DNA of 64,000 nucleotides from Flavobacteriaceae bacterium (GCA_014075215.1 CP046177.1:4244002-4308001), one strand, 5' to 3'. Shown: positions 1 to 11,561, counted from the stretch's first letter. Program-made: numbers and translations. Notes: generated by a model not told the origin, from the sequence alone.

Positions 1-2
1 TT

Positions 3-2662
3 GAATTTAATAATGGCAGAGATAAAATAGAATTTATAAGCGAGGCAACAGGAAGAGAAGATTTCGTAGGTCATGCTTTGGATAAAATAGAGATATACCA
101 AGATGATCAACTGGTAAAAGGTTACGATTTAGCCTATGAGTATACAGAAAGCACGGACACGACTAATATGTTACCTGGTTTGTCTTACCTTGCCATGTAC
201 TTTAAAAGACTATTCTTAAAAGAAATTTCGGAATACGGAAGTGATAATTCGTACTTGCCACCATACCGGTTCACCTATGACGAAGAGGTATTACCCAGTG
301 TGCTATCTTCCCGACAAGATTATTGGGGCTATTACAATGGTGCGAAAAACAATGGGCCTTTCACAAGAATATTCCATTATGGTTTATATATACCTGACAG
401 ACGTGTAGATACTCTAAAGTCAGAAGCAGGTATTTTAAAAGAAATAAAGTATCCAACCGGCGGTAAAGCAAAATTTACTTACGAGCATAATAGGGGGAGA
501 TCTGTACCGTGGTCAGACTTAGTTAAGCTTCCTGCTATAAATCCAAGAAGTAGTGATCCTAATTTCCAAGGACTTGGTTTTTTACATGCTGATGCCTATG
601 ACGGGGACAGGTACATCGGAGATACGTTTACAGTGAATCCTGACCCTAATGGTATTCTGGCAAGTTTTAGTGTAACGCTGCCTATTGACTATTTGGGTAC
701 CGACCAAAACGTAGCTTGTGCCGATCCACTAGAGGATTGTATGTTTATCATGAAACTGGAAGGGCTTAATGGTGCTCCAACCTATTATCTGTATGCCGGA
801 GACACAGATTTTTATATACAACCGGGTGAATACCGCCTGGTATTTGATCCGGTTCGGGATATCGAATGGGAAACAGATCCCGGTAATTGGGATTTTAATC
901 AAGGGGGAGAGCTTAATCCTTTTCCTTACATTTTTAATATTCAGGTATCCTGGCAACAGCAATCGGATTTACCCTTATTATTTGGGCCCGGAAAACGTAT
1001 CAAAAAAATTGAACACATGGATGTCAACGGAGTGTTAAGTGTTAAGGAATACGAGTATGTTTATCCAACAGATGACTTCTCTCAAGAACCAACTAATCCA
1101 AGTGGGAGTATTAAAGGGTTGCCTGCTTTTTTAAATAAGCCTATTGAAGGTTATGACGGTGATTTCTACGGGTTTACTACCCCTTATACTTCTTATTACG
1201 ATTCCGGCAGTGCATTTAGTAGTTTTCAATCCAATTATATTGGATATTCCGGTGTCGTAGAATATCAGGGGACTAAGAATAATAATATAGGTAAAACAGA
1301 GTATGGTTTTACTAACTTCAATGATTCGGGAGGAGATTATTTTGAATTTCCTTATCATCCGCCTACGGATAATGAGTGGCTCAGAGGCAAACCAGTTGGA
1401 GTTTATTATTACAAAAACGATGGCAACAGGACTGACGGAAGCATTGAGTACAAGTTAGTAAAACAAGTTCATAACAAATATCGATATGGCGATAGGCTGT
1501 ATACACCTGATTTTGTGATTCCGTTTGGAAGTATTGGCGGGCTTCAATTTTCAGATGACATTCCCCAAGATGAGCAATTTATTTTTATGCCTAGAGGAGA
1601 AGAATTTGAATGGAGTACCAATTCTGACTGGAATTACCAAAAAACCAGAACTAGTTTTAGGTTACCTTTATTCATGCTTAAAAGGTACGCACAAGGGAAT
1701 TCGGCTAATAACAACCCCAATTACCATAACGCCTATCGAATGTACGATTTAACAGGAGGAACGCTACATTTGGACAGCACCACCGAAAGGATATACAACG
1801 ATACGGGGATAGTAGAAAACACCACTACCTATCGCTACGACTACGACAAGCATTACCAGCAAAAAGGCAGTAGTATGACCGATAGTAGAGGTGATGTAGT
1901 GGAAACTACGAATTACTACCCTTCGGATGTTTTAGGCTATTCGGATCTGGGTTATGACGATCTGACACGTTCCCAGGTCAATGCGATCGTTAAGATGAGA
2001 GCACCCGATGTAAACAATCCGGATAGAACCCACCAGTTAGCTACCCCTGTTCAGGTAGAGACCAGAAAGAACGGTTCTGTGGTATCGGTAGTACGTACCA
2101 ATTATAATATAGAAGACACAGGCCTGGTACTTCCGCAAAGTGTGGCCACTCTAAAAGGAATTTATGATGCGGATACCAATCCCTTGGAAGATAGAATTAT
2201 ATATCATAAATATGATTCAAAAGGCAATCCGGTAGAAGTCAGCAAGAAAGACGGTGGCAGAATTTATTACGTATGGGGCTATGATAAAACATATCCTATT
2301 GCCAAGATAAAGGGTATCCATGCGCTGCTCCCGACGGACTTATCGGCGAAGTTTGTTTTACCTGGGAGCAACAAAATGCTATCAGTAGTGCAATACACTC
2401 CTCTATGAGAGATGTATCCGCTTCAACCGAGTCCGATTTAAGAGCTGATTTAGCACTCTTACGCGATAGCTTTAGTGGTACGGCAGCCCAAATCACCACC
2501 TTTACTTATGACCCGCTTATTGGGGTTACGAGCATCACCGACCCCAGAGGAAGAACCCTTTATTACCATTACGACTCTTTTAACAGATTACAATATGTAA
2601 AAGACCACGATGGTAATGTACTGAGTGAACATTCATATAACTATAAAAACCAAACAAGATGA
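3..2662 (+). pseudogene. YD-repeat/RHS-type upstream protein, 5'-partial and frameshifted
   Basis: The reading frame is open to the left window edge, so the true start lies outside. The protein is rich in Y/G/D YD-like repeats and ends with a typical Bacteroidota RHS segment (YDPLIGVTSITDPRGR, then YHYDSFNRLQYVKD). One frame runs to a stop at 2406-2408. The conserved end is encoded in another frame that is already readable upstream of ATG 2405, so a frameshift lies somewhere in about 2310-2400. In intact loci this protein is encoded directly before the DUF6443/RHS gene; here its stop overlaps the next ATG (ATGA at 2659). It is probably a surface or secreted partner of the RHS protein. The frameshift could be decay or a sequencing error. 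Confidence 0.75.
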
Positions 2663-5600
2663 AAAAGACCATCATTCATATCATAGCAGCATGTATGATG
2701 TTGCCTTTGGTTCTGAGCAGCCAAACCCAAAGTGAGAACTACGTGGTAAGCAAAACCTATAAAGTTGCCTTACAAGAGAATGAGCTGAGCACCCAAAACC
2801 CGGACAGTGTCAGCACGGCGATTACCTACTTCGACGGTCTGGGCAGAGCCAAACAATCGGTTTTGGTGGGCGCAGGAAAAACCGGCTCATTGGAAGCTAA
2901 CAATGCCATTCCTTATGATTGGAGTGCAGGAGTTCCGACCAATTCGGGTTTTTATAATCCCTTTGGAGCAGGAGTCAATGTGATTACAAATGGTACCACA
3001 CCATTTGGACATACGGACCTGTTGTGGGAGGGTAGCAACAATGCCTCTAATTATTACGACGGAGGGTGGGATACAAACCCTATTGTGATTGATAATACTT
3101 CAGCGTATCGATATACGGTTTGGATGAAAAAAACAGGTAATCTGGAAGACGGGGGAGTGTATTCTTTGGCCAGAAATGTCCATACATTAAATGGAAGTTT
3201 TAAAAATTACGGAAACTTTTTTGGAGGAGATCTTCCCGCATTAGACATCTGGTATTTAGTGGTCGGATATGTACATCCTTCGGGTTATGCTATGCAGGAG
3301 AGGATTTGGGTATCTCAGGGGTTTATGACATAAACGGAGTCAAAGTTTTGGACGGAGAAGAATTTACCTGGCGGAATGATCAGTCAGATGTTCGTTTTGG
3401 GAGCTGTCAATTTCTGGCCTCTGATCCCGCTTCCAAGCTTTATCTGTGGAGCCCTGTAGTACAAAAAATAGATGGAAGCGAAGATGCGTTGGATGTGATA
3501 GCTCAAACAACTACGGTATTGGTTGATACAGGAGTGGTCAACCAAGATATGGTAACTCATTATGAGTACGATGTATTCGGACGCCAATCCAAAGAGTATC
3601 TTCCTTATCCCTCAAACAGTTCCGACGGTGTTTTTGACCCTATTGCCAAAGAAGGTACACAACAGTATTATCAAAACAGCTATGCTGATGACTTTCCCGA
3701 TATTACCACTCCTATAAACATCAATGCCTATTCGGAGAAAGTATTGGAAAACTCCCCCTTGGGAAGAATCTACGAACAAACTGCACCGGGAAGTGCCTGG
3801 AAAAAAGGAGATAACCTCATTTCCGGTAAAGGCTATTCGGACGGACATACCATTAAATTTGAATACCATACCAATACCGCCACAGAGGTAAAAGATTACA
3901 GCGTATCACTAAGCTTTTCAAACAATACCTATACGCCCACACTAACGGCAAACGGGAATTATTACAGCCAGGGAACACTGACCAAAACCATTACCAAAGA
4001 TGAGAACTGGACTCCTGCAAAGGGTTTGAACCATACCACCGAAGAGTTTAAAGACAAGAGCGGGCAGGTACTCTTAAAAAGAACCTATATCAGTGTAGAC
4101 CTCAATGACGACGGAGATACTACAGACAGCGGAGAATCGGCCGTAGCACACGATACCTATTATATCTATGACGATTACGGAAATCTGACCTATGTGCTCC
4201 CTCCCAAAATAGAAGGCACTACTTCCGGTATCAGTGATATTCTAAGCAAATTGGATGAGTTGGGATATCAGTATACCTATGACCACAGGAATCGCCTGGT
4301 AGCAAAAAAGATACCCGGTAAGGGATGGGAATATATCATCTATGATGCACTGGACAGGCCGGTACTCACTCAAGATGCACTGCAAAGAGCACAAAAAAAG
4401 TGGCTTTTTACCAAGTATGATATACATAGCAGAGTAGCCTATACGGGAGTCTATACTCATAGTAATACGATCACCCGAATAAACATGCAACATTTGTTTG
4501 ATACGGAAAATCAGGCAGGAAGCACACTTGCAGCAGCGAGGTTATACGAGACCAGAATTGCCAATACTGCCACCACAGACCCTTTGCAGATAGACTATAC
4601 CAATGAAAACTTCCCTAAGTCAAACACAGAAGTATTTACCGTAAACTACTACGATTCCTATGACTTTGACAGAGCAGGCGGCCTGTTACCTACTGCCGTA
4701 GGCACTGTATACGGAAAAACGCTGACAACTAACATAAAAGGTCTGAGTGGTGGTAGCAAAACCAAAGTACTCCGTACCAGTCAGTGGATCACTACGGTAA
4801 ACTATTACGATGAGAAGGCCCGGCCGATTTATGTATATACAAACAATGAGTATCTGCAAGCCATCGATATAGCAGAGACAAAACTGGATTTTACAGGTAA
4901 GGTATTAGAGACCACTACCACCCATAAGAAAACCGGTAAGGCAGATGTGGTGGTAAAAGACTATTTTGAATATGACCACCAAGACAGGCTGCTCTCTCAA
5001 AATCAAAAAGTAAATGACCAAATTACAGAGCGAATGGTAAGCAACCGTTATGATGAGCTGGGACAACTCAAAAGCAAGCTGGTAGGCAATGCCGCCAAAT
5101 CGGGCTATAAAGATATAACCAGTGGAATCAGTATTTCAGGAGATATCATCACCAAGACCGGTAGCAACGGTTGGAATGAAGGATTGGCTACCTTAGGAAG
5201 TATTGAAGGGGATGGGTATATAGAGTTCAAAACAGCATCTACAAACAAATGGTATATGGTAGGGTTATCTTCCGACAATTCCAGTCCTTCTTACAATACA
5301 ATAGATTTTGCAGCATATCCTGCAGGTACTCATATTCATATTTATGAATCAGGATCTTGGAAAAAGAATTGTGGACCTTTTGTTGCCGGAGATGTCATTA
5401 GAGTAGAACGCAAAGCAAATAAAATTTATTACAAAAAGAATAATGAAGTAATTTATATCTCATCTAAGACACCTGTTGGAAACCTATTGGGAGATATTTC
5501 AATGCACTCAGATGGAACAAGAATCCAAGACTTGCACATCGTAGACAACGACAAAGGGTTGCAAGAGGTAGATTACCGATATAATGTAAGGGGGTGGTTA

Positions 5601-7304
5601 AAAAATATCAATCAGGATACAAAAGATGACCGGGATTTGTTTAACTTTACCTTACGATACAACGACCCTGTGAACGCAACAGCCCTATACAATGGAAATA
5701 TCAGTCAGACTATTTGGAGTACTGACAATACCGATACCAGCGAGAAAATGTACAGCTATTCTTATGATGCGTTAAATAGAATCACAGGGGCAACAGGCTC
5801 AACTTCATCAAATTATGATTTAAAAGGAGTAAATTATGACAAGAATGGAAATATTTTAGGTCTTGAAAGATATGGACACGTAAATGAAGAAGCAACAGAG
5901 TTTGGGGTGATGGACGATTTACATTATCGTTATGATACAGGGAATAAATTACTAGGAGTATTGGATAAATCTGAAATTACACAAGGCTTTAAAGATGGAA
6001 ATACTTCAACTGTAGATTACACCTATGATACCAATGGAAATATGATTGCAGATAAGAATAAAGGCATTATACATATAGATTACAATCACTTGAATTTACC
6101 AACTTTAGTACAATTAGAAACAGGTAAAATTTTGTATACTTATGATGCAAGTGGAGTAAAGTTAAGAAAAGTAGTTGATGATGGTTATGCTAGTAGTTTT
6201 ACAACAACAGACTATGCAGGGAATCATATTTATGAAAATGATAAACTACAGTTCTTTAATCAGCCGGAGGGGTATGTAAAAAACGAGGATGGCAAGTTCG
6301 GATATGTGTATCAATACAAAGACCACTTAGGCAATGTACGATTATCCTATGCAGATACCGATGAATCAGGGGATATATCGCAGGAGGAAATTATAGAGGA
6401 AAATGCGTATTACCCCTTTGGGCTTAAACAAAAAGGGTATAATAATGTAGTTAGTTCTAATGGGAATAGTACCGCACAGAAGTGGAAATATCAAGGACAA
6501 GAATTAACAGAAGACTTAGGATATAATATGTATGAATATACTTTTAGACATTATGACCCAACAATTGGAAGATTTTTTGCTATTGATCCTTTAGCTGCAG
6601 ATTATGTGTATAATTCAACTTATGCATTCCAAGAAAATAAACTTGGTCTTGGTACCGAACTTGAGGGGCTTGAATTAAGAAAACATGAGTGGTTAGATAA
6701 AGAGGGGCAGAATCACGTTGATTATACAGCTAATATAAAAGTCGTTAATAATTCAAGTGCCTCACAAAAGGACATAATAAGTTATGCCACTGATGTAGCA
6801 AGTGCAATTACAGATAAATTTTCTGGTACTGATGCAGATGGTAATATTACAAGTATGAATGTAAAATTGGAGTTTGTTGATGAAATTAGTTCATCTGATT
6901 TTGCGATTGAATTTACAGATAAAGTAACAGAAAAAAGCCCTATAACTGGTAAAGACAGAGTAGCTGCTGCTGATGGAAAGACAGATGAAATTGGCAATAC
7001 AGAAACAAATAGAATGCAACTTTTAATTCCAGGTAGAGCAGCGCCAGGACCATACGAGGCAGTATTAAAAGAAGATATAGGGACAAATGGAGCTCACGAA
7101 TTTGGGCACGCAGCTGGGTTAAATCATCAATCTTCAAAAAATAATAGAGTATCTAGGAATAATAACATTCCTTTGGAGCAAAACAATTTAATGAGAACTA
7201 ATGGTAGAGCGAAACAAGTTGTTAATAAAAAGCAAAAAAGCGTGATTTATAATAATACCAAGAGCCAACCTAGAGGAAGATTTTATAAACCAAAAAAGAA
7301 TTGA
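2659..7304 (+). pseudogene. Full-length DUF6443/RHS polymorphic toxin with metzincin-like C-terminal tip (frameshifted)
   Basis: It begins with a Sec-type signal peptide (MKKTIIHIIAACMMLPLVLSS), then a DUF6443-like region (STAITYFDGLGRAKQ), a lectin-like part, many YD repeats, an inserted ConA/SPRY-like segment (about 5110-5560), the RHS-associated core (DHLGNVRLSY, YYPFGLKQKGYNN, YDPTIGRFFAIDPLA) and a variable tip. The tip contains HEFGHAAGLNH near 7095-7127, an exact HExxHxxGxxH zinc-ligand motif, followed by a possible Met-turn (NNLMRTNG). A toxic metalloprotease tip is inferred. The frame changes between about 3290 and 3306: one frame ends at 3333 and the conserved sequence (GVYDINGVKVLDG) continues in another from 3306. 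This is the only near-complete RHS shell in the window; the other RHS genes are tips. Confidence 0.8.
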
Positions 7305-7306
7305 AA

Positions 7307-7738
7307 ATGAAATTATCAATAAAAATTATTTTTTTTGTTTTCATTTGCTTTGTTCTTAGCTGTAAAAAGACAATAAAAAAGAATAATTTAATAAGAGACA
7401 AATATAAAGTTATTATTGGTAGTAAAGAGGATACAATTTACAAATCGAATAGCGATATATTACATATCGTTTTCGAAACGGAATTTGATAAAGATTTATT
7501 AAATGTAAATTTTAATGGAGAAAGTATAGAGTATTTTTTAACTACTGACGGAAGTACAGGTTATGCTGATTATATTGATTTAGGTAAGCTATCAAGTTTT
7601 AAAAAGATTGAGTTTAGGATTAACAAAGGGAAATCGATAAAAATTGATAATGTGAAAACTAATTTAATTAAAGTTATTTATCTCAAAGATAGTATTGTAG
7701 AAATTAGTTTTAGTAATAATCCTAAAGCCTACAAATAA
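7307..7738 (+). CDS. Putative lipoprotein immunity protein for the metzincin-like tip
   Basis: A small protein of about 143 aa starting at ATG 7307, two bases after the RHS stop. It has a lysine-led hydrophobic signal and a lipobox-like FVLSC, so it is probably a lipoprotein facing the periplasm. The mature part is charged and beta-rich, with no family I recognise. Immediate 3' linkage to the toxin tip and a terminator just downstream are the standard arrangement for an immunity gene. Envelope localisation suits a protease toxin acting outside the cytoplasm. The function is inferred from context only. Confidence 0.6.
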   Translation: MKLSIKIIFFVFICFVLSCKKTIKKNNLIRDKYKVIIGSKEDTIYKSNSDILHIVFETEFDKDLLNVNFNGESIEYFLTTDGSTGYADYIDLGKLSSFKKIEFRINKGKSIKIDNVKTNLIKVIYLKDSIVEISFSNNPKAYK

Positions 7739-7760
7739 CAATATTAATCAAACCAAAATA

Positions 7761-7788
7761 AAAACCACCTTTAACGAGGTGGTTTTTT
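7761..7788 (+). terminator. Rho-independent terminator after the first RHS/immunity pair
   Basis: Perfect 9-bp stem (aaaccacct / aggtggttt) with a 6-base loop, followed by a T run. It closes the RHS-immunity operon. Confidence 0.75.
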
Positions 7789-7833
7789 GTTTAAGAAGCG
7801 TATGCCTTTTTAGTTCTGTAATCTCTAATAAGC

Positions 7834-8864
7834 GCATGGCACACACTATTAAAACCACGACAAAAAGGTTCCAACATTGGAACTTTCCAATAATGACAAG
7901 GGTTTTAAGGAAATGACATAAGTTGAAAATTTATAAAGACATAGGAATATTTAATAGTGGATATTTCTATGTTCTTTCATGACTATAAAGTGAATTTTAT
8001 ATAATCGTAACCAGAGTTATCTAGGAAATGAGTTTATTTGAAGTATTTTAAGAATTACACCCTATAGGAATTACACAAGCATTAAATTCTTGATTGGTTC
8101 GTACTCTATTTTTTCTAGCATCCTGTATTTTTTCTCTGAAGAAATGTTTGTTGGGAATTTTGCCAAGGATGACTTCCATAGGAGCTAATCCATATAATTC
8201 TGTGGGAAATCTATGGTAATTATAATATTCAACAAAACGTTCTAAATCTTTAAGATGTGATTTTTCATTAAGAGAATATTTTCCATGTAGAAATTCAGTT
8301 TTATAAATACTGTGTGTACTCTCAGACATAGAATTCGAAAAAGGAAAGTCTTTGGTTTGTGCTGTTATTTTGGTAACTACTGGAGGTGCTTTTATGCTAT
8401 CTATCCACGTTAAGAATTCTCCTTTATTCTCACTTCCACCATCAGATAAAATATTAATGGGTTTTACAGCATTGTATAAACCGTACTTTTCAAAAGTCTC
8501 TTGAAAAAGTTTTTTAATAAACTCGCTTCCAGCTTTTCCATTAGTAGATGCTTTGTGTAATATCGCTTTAGAAAAATTGTCTTTTACAAAAGCTACTTTT
8601 TGTATTCCGTCTTCTACTGTATTCACGTTAGTAATATCCACATGTAACCATTCAAAAATTCTATTGGCTTTCAATCCTTTTTTTCTTTCAGACTTAAAAC
8701 GCTTTGGTTTTATATACCCTAAAGCAGATGCATATTTATTAAAGGTAGATTTTCCACAAAACACCAAACCATTTCTAAGCGCATGATAATACAAAGTAAC
8801 TTTTGTTTTTCCGTAGTTAGCAGAATCAGTTACTAGATTTTCAATCGTAGAAACCTCTTTCCCC
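7834..8864 (-). mobile_element. Truncated DDE (IS3-like) insertion element
   Basis: The left boundary is set by comparison with the 271-bp copy at 18561-18831, which starts with the same gcatggcacac sequence. The element carries an rve-type transposase on the minus strand and is cut at its other end by IS110 copy 1 at 8865. Confidence 0.65.
8048..8864 (-). pseudogene. DDE (rve-type) transposase, N-terminus lost to IS110 insertion
   Basis: Retroviral-integrase-type catalytic domain with the three acidic positions visible: VDITN, LSDGGSEN and SMSESTHSIYKTEF. The C-terminal part (RFVEYYNYHRFPTELYGLAPMEV) is typical of IS3-like transposases. The frame stays open rightwards to the IS110 boundary, past the apparent internal TTG start at 8794, so the protein is truncated at its N-terminus and probably inactive. 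The fragment at 18561-18831 derives from the same element. Confidence 0.75.
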
Positions 8865-8913
8865 GTATTCTATGATAAAAACAAGTAAAAGTTGAGATAT
8901 TATTTTTACTAAT

Positions 8914-9906
8914 TTATGCAGCAAATTTAAAAGTATCTACATAGGGTGTTTGTCGTTTGACAACGGCAAACACTCTTGCTATTAATTTGTTTCTAATAAT
9001 GTTAACGGTACTCATTTTACTTTTGCCTTGTTTTATTCTTTTATGATAGTATAATTTCATTTCTGGGTTATGTTGTATAGCAGAAATAGCGCACATATTA
9101 ATAATTGCTTTCAATTTTTTATTAGCCAAATGAGAGACTTTTGTACGTCCTTTAATACTAGTTCCAGATTGGTAAGGAAAAGGAGCAACACCACAATAAG
9201 AGGCAAACTTTCTCCAGTTTTCAAATTTTGAAAAATTGTCAGTAAACACAATCATCATTATAGCAGTTTGCATTCCTATACCTTTAACACTAGTAACAAG
9301 GTTATAGGTTTCTTTTAACATTATATTTTGGTCAATAATAGCTTGCATTTGAGTATTAATCTTGTGTATTTGTTTGGTTAGTTCTGCAATCATTTTTTGT
9401 TGAACGTCAAAGATTATTTTATACTCTTTTGCTTTATAAATTCTTTTTTGTTCTTTCAAAGTAACTTTAAAACCAGCTCTTTGTTTGTTAAGTTTTGTCC
9501 TTAAAGATAAGAGACTTTTTAGTTGTAATATACTTCTTTTAGGTAGCTTACTGGGTTTAAGTTCTTCTTTTAATCGATACCCATGAGCAATGCGTTTGGC
9601 ATCAATTTGGTCATCCTTTCCACGAGCAATACCAATAGATCTTTTAATTTCTAAACCAGAAGCTATGAAAAAAGATAATTTTTGTTCAGTTAAAGACACA
9701 GATAATAAATGAGAGTACATTCCTGTATGTTCAAATACAAACATGGTTTCTTCTTTAGAGAAAGACGAATTTTTAAAACTCCACTTTAGCATTAATTTAA
9801 ATCCAGATTTACTGTTCTCAAACTGTTGAACAATTTGTTTAGAATAGATACAAACATCAATTAATAATTTACTGACATCGATTCCGATAATTTCATTTGT
9901 TTTCAT
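8914..9906 (-). CDS. IS110-family transposase (DEDD recombinase), copy 1
   Basis: 330 aa. The N-terminal RuvC-like DEDD domain begins GIDVSK (Asp about residue 10), with later acidic motifs in FEHTG (about residue 60) and GKDDQIDAKR (about 97-105). The C-terminal Tnp2/transposase_20 domain contains VKGIGMQTA and PYQSGTSIKGR, the latter holding the serine typical of IS110 recombinases. It differs from the other four copies by a 3-bp deletion (KRIAHGYRL instead of KRIALYGYRL) and K-to-N in ETYNLV, so it is slightly diverged and possibly impaired. Confidence 0.9.
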   Translation of the reverse strand: MKTNEIIGIDVSKLLIDVCIYSKQIVQQFENSKSGFKLMLKWSFKNSSFSKEETMFVFEHTGMYSHLLSVSLTEQKLSFFIASGLEIKRSIGIARGKDDQIDAKRIAHGYRLKEELKPSKLPKRSILQLKSLLSLRTKLNKQRAGFKVTLKEQKRIYKAKEYKIIFDVQQKMIAELTKQIHKINTQMQAIIDQNIMLKETYNLVTSVKGIGMQTAIMMIVFTDNFSKFENWRKFASYCGVAPFPYQSGTSIKGRTKVSHLANKKLKAIINMCAISAIQHNPEMKLYYHKRIKQGKSKMSTVNIIRNKLIARVFAVVKRQTPYVDTFKFAA

Positions 9907-10195
9907 AATTTTGTAATTAGATATTAATAATAGTTACTTAAACTAAGACCTTTAATAAGGGCAGAAACTGAAATTCTATATGGTTCTAAGTAACTTTTAA
10001 AAAGAACGGAGACTAATCGGGGGATGGCTCTAAAAAGCTAGCTGGCCGCTAAAGTTCACTCCGTTCTTTTGTGTTTTTGGTTATCAACAAAATAAGAGTT
10101 ATTAACAAAGAAAAAAAGAAGCAAAAAAAGAAATTTCATCATAACTATTATGTTTTTATTTTAAGTAATTATTTCTATTTGCTAATCTAAAGGCT
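9907..10195 (-). ncRNA. Candidate bridge RNA region of IS110 copy 1
   Basis: The non-coding 5' end of IS110-group elements is known to encode the bridge RNA that guides target and donor recognition. Here a 12-bp stem (10000-10011 with 10059-10070) encloses a large loop. In the transposase direction the loop reads ccatcccccgattag. Copy 1 lacks one base in this guide-like stretch compared with copies 2, 3 and 5 (ccccgtatt). The RNA itself is inferred. Confidence 0.5.
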
Positions 10196-10219
10196 CCCGC
10201 TAGTTTGTAACTAGTGGCG
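10196..10219. repeat. REP-like palindrome next to the RAYT gene
   Basis: Palindrome ctagtt-tgt-aactag framed by ccg and ggcg. It resembles eight other CTAG-centred palindromes in the window and lies directly upstream of the HUH transposase and against the left end of IS110 copy 1. Confidence 0.55.
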
Positions 10220-10282
10220 TCAAAGATGATAACAACAAAAAGCTATGCTGCAAAGCGTAGCTTTTTGTATTTTAGCAATGCT

Positions 10283-10840
10283 ATGAGTAGAAATTATAAA
10301 TTTTATAATAAGAGTGGTTTATATTTTGTGAGTTTTGCAACAATCAATTGGATAGATGTTTTTACACGACAAGTCTATTTTGATGTATTAGCAGACAGTA
10401 TAAATTATTGTAGAAAGGAAAAAGGAATGGAGTTGTATTGTTATTGTTTTATGCCAAGTCATGTACATTTTATTTTTCGTTCATCAAATAGCGAACCTTC
10501 AGAATTATTAAGAGATTTTAAACGACATACTTCAAAGAAAACTATAGAAGCTATAGAAAACAATCCACAAGAAAGTAGAAAAGAATGGTTATTATGGATG
10601 TTTAAAAGAGCAGGAAAGAAACAGGGAAATATCTCTAAATATCAGTTTTGGCAACATCATAATAAACCTGTAGAGTTATGGAGTGAAAAAGTTATCAAAC
10701 AGAAAATAGATTATATACATAACAATCCTGTAGAGAGTGGTTTTGTAACAAATTCTATTGATTGGAAATACTCAAGTGCTAGGAATTATGCAGATGATAC
10801 TACTATTTTAGAAATAGATAGTACAGGATTTTTTGAATAG
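10283..10840 (+). CDS. REP-associated tyrosine (HUH/Y1) transposase, RAYT
   Basis: About 185 aa from the family-typical start MSRNYKFYNKSGLYFVSF; an in-frame upstream ATG at 10214 would add residues that do not match the family. The HUH motif is MPSHVHFIF (H-V-H) and the catalytic Tyr is probably in the YIHNNPVESG segment. RAYTs nick single-stranded DNA at REP palindromes and are usually domesticated single-copy genes flanked by REPs. A REP-like palindrome lies upstream, and an imperfect hairpin ending in a T run (about 10238-10268) separates it from the gene. REP-like palindromes across the window are its plausible substrates. Confidence 0.88.
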   Translation: MSRNYKFYNKSGLYFVSFATINWIDVFTRQVYFDVLADSINYCRKEKGMELYCYCFMPSHVHFIFRSSNSEPSELLRDFKRHTSKKTIEAIENNPQESRKEWLLWMFKRAGKKQGNISKYQFWQHHNKPVELWSEKVIKQKIDYIHNNPVESGFVTNSIDWKYSSARNYADDTTILEIDSTGFFE

Positions 10841-10844
10841 GCTT

Positions 10845-11123
10845 TCACTCTTTGGGTTTTCTAATAAAAAAAGGTTGTTCAAGATTCCAATTGTAGAAAG
10901 TAACCAAATAGTCTAAAACCATTTTATATTCAGGAGTTTGTTCAAAATCAAAAAAGAAACCTTGGTCAGCCTCTGTGGTATTGTCATAATGCGCTGCTAA
11001 GAGACGTATATTTTCTTCAAATTTATAAGGGCAATTTTGGTCATTAGGTAATGTTAAGCTTTCATTTGTTTGTTTGCCAAAATGCTTAAAAAAATCGTGC
11101 TCATCTTTAATGTGAAACTTCAT
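10845..11123 (-). CDS. Small acidic protein of the FIRKPK family (unknown)
   Basis: 92 aa, no signal peptide. The C-terminal half (GFFFDFEQTPEYKMVLDYLV...FFIRKPK) matches the 72-aa proteins at 56848-57066 and 63563-63781 (GVFLDFKQVPEFEKPCIDYIT...YFIRKPK). All three lie downstream of, and on the same strand as, an XRE repressor of a mobile module, so the gene appears to belong to the module's control region. Its function is unknown; a partner or anti-repressor of the XRE protein is possible but unsupported. Confidence 0.6.
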   Translation of the reverse strand: MKFHIKDEHDFFKHFGKQTNESLTLPNDQNCPYKFEENIRLLAAHYDNTTEADQGFFFDFEQTPEYKMVLDYLVTFYNWNLEQPFFIRKPKE

Positions 11124-11178
11124 AGCTAAAAATTAGTATTTATAATAGCACTAATTTACAAAATAGCTTTTAAAAAGA

Positions 11179-11499
11179 TTAGTTGAAGTTCACAAATTTT
11201 ACAATAAGTTGTTTTAGTAGTTCTTTGTCTTTTAAAGCAAGTTTCTGAGACTTTTGTATTAAAAGAGTTAGTTCAGTATCCTTTTCTTTATCAAGTCCAC
11301 ATAAGGCATCTAAAGAGACTTCTAGTTTTTTAGCAATCGCCAATACTACATCTAGTTTTGGTACCACTTCACCACGTTCATACCGTGCAATATTTCCATG
11401 ACCTATCCTTAAATGGTTAGCCAATTGTTTTTGAGTAAGCTCTTTTTTAGTTCTATAATGCTTTAGGTTTTGGATAAAATCAGATAAAATTAAGTTCAT
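11179..11499 (-). CDS. XRE-family HTH repressor of module M1
   Basis: About 106 aa from ATG 11499 (MNLILSDFIQNLKHYR). Its N-terminal HTH_3 domain (LTQKQLANHLRIGHGNIARYERGEVVPKLD) is followed by a helical tail. An in-frame upstream start at 11529 would add a short unconserved stretch. It is divergent from the ATPase gene at 11640, with palindromic tatcca/tggata sites in between. By analogy with phage and plasmid repressors it probably controls the ATPase-recombinase operon and itself. The protein at 39783-40094 in module M2 is close in sequence. Confidence 0.85.
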   Translation of the reverse strand: MNLILSDFIQNLKHYRTKKELTQKQLANHLRIGHGNIARYERGEVVPKLDVVLAIAKKLEVSLDALCGLDKEKDTELTLLIQKSQKLALKDKELLKQLIVKFVNFN

Positions 11500-11561
11500 A
11501 AAAGGTGTTTTAAAAAAAGATTCGTGCAATTTTTCTGTAAAAATAAGGGATTAAGAGCAAG

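Larger units (their letters stand above)
8865..10195 (-). mobile_element. IS110-family element, copy 1
   Basis: Boundaries come from alignment of the five copies in this window: the right end begins gtattctatgat (minus-strand transposase end) and the left end finishes at aaaggct. The element is about 1.33 kb, has no obvious terminal inverted repeats, and has a non-coding region of about 290 bp upstream of the transposase. Its right flank is the truncated IS3-like element and its left flank is a REP-like palindrome. Confidence 0.8.
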
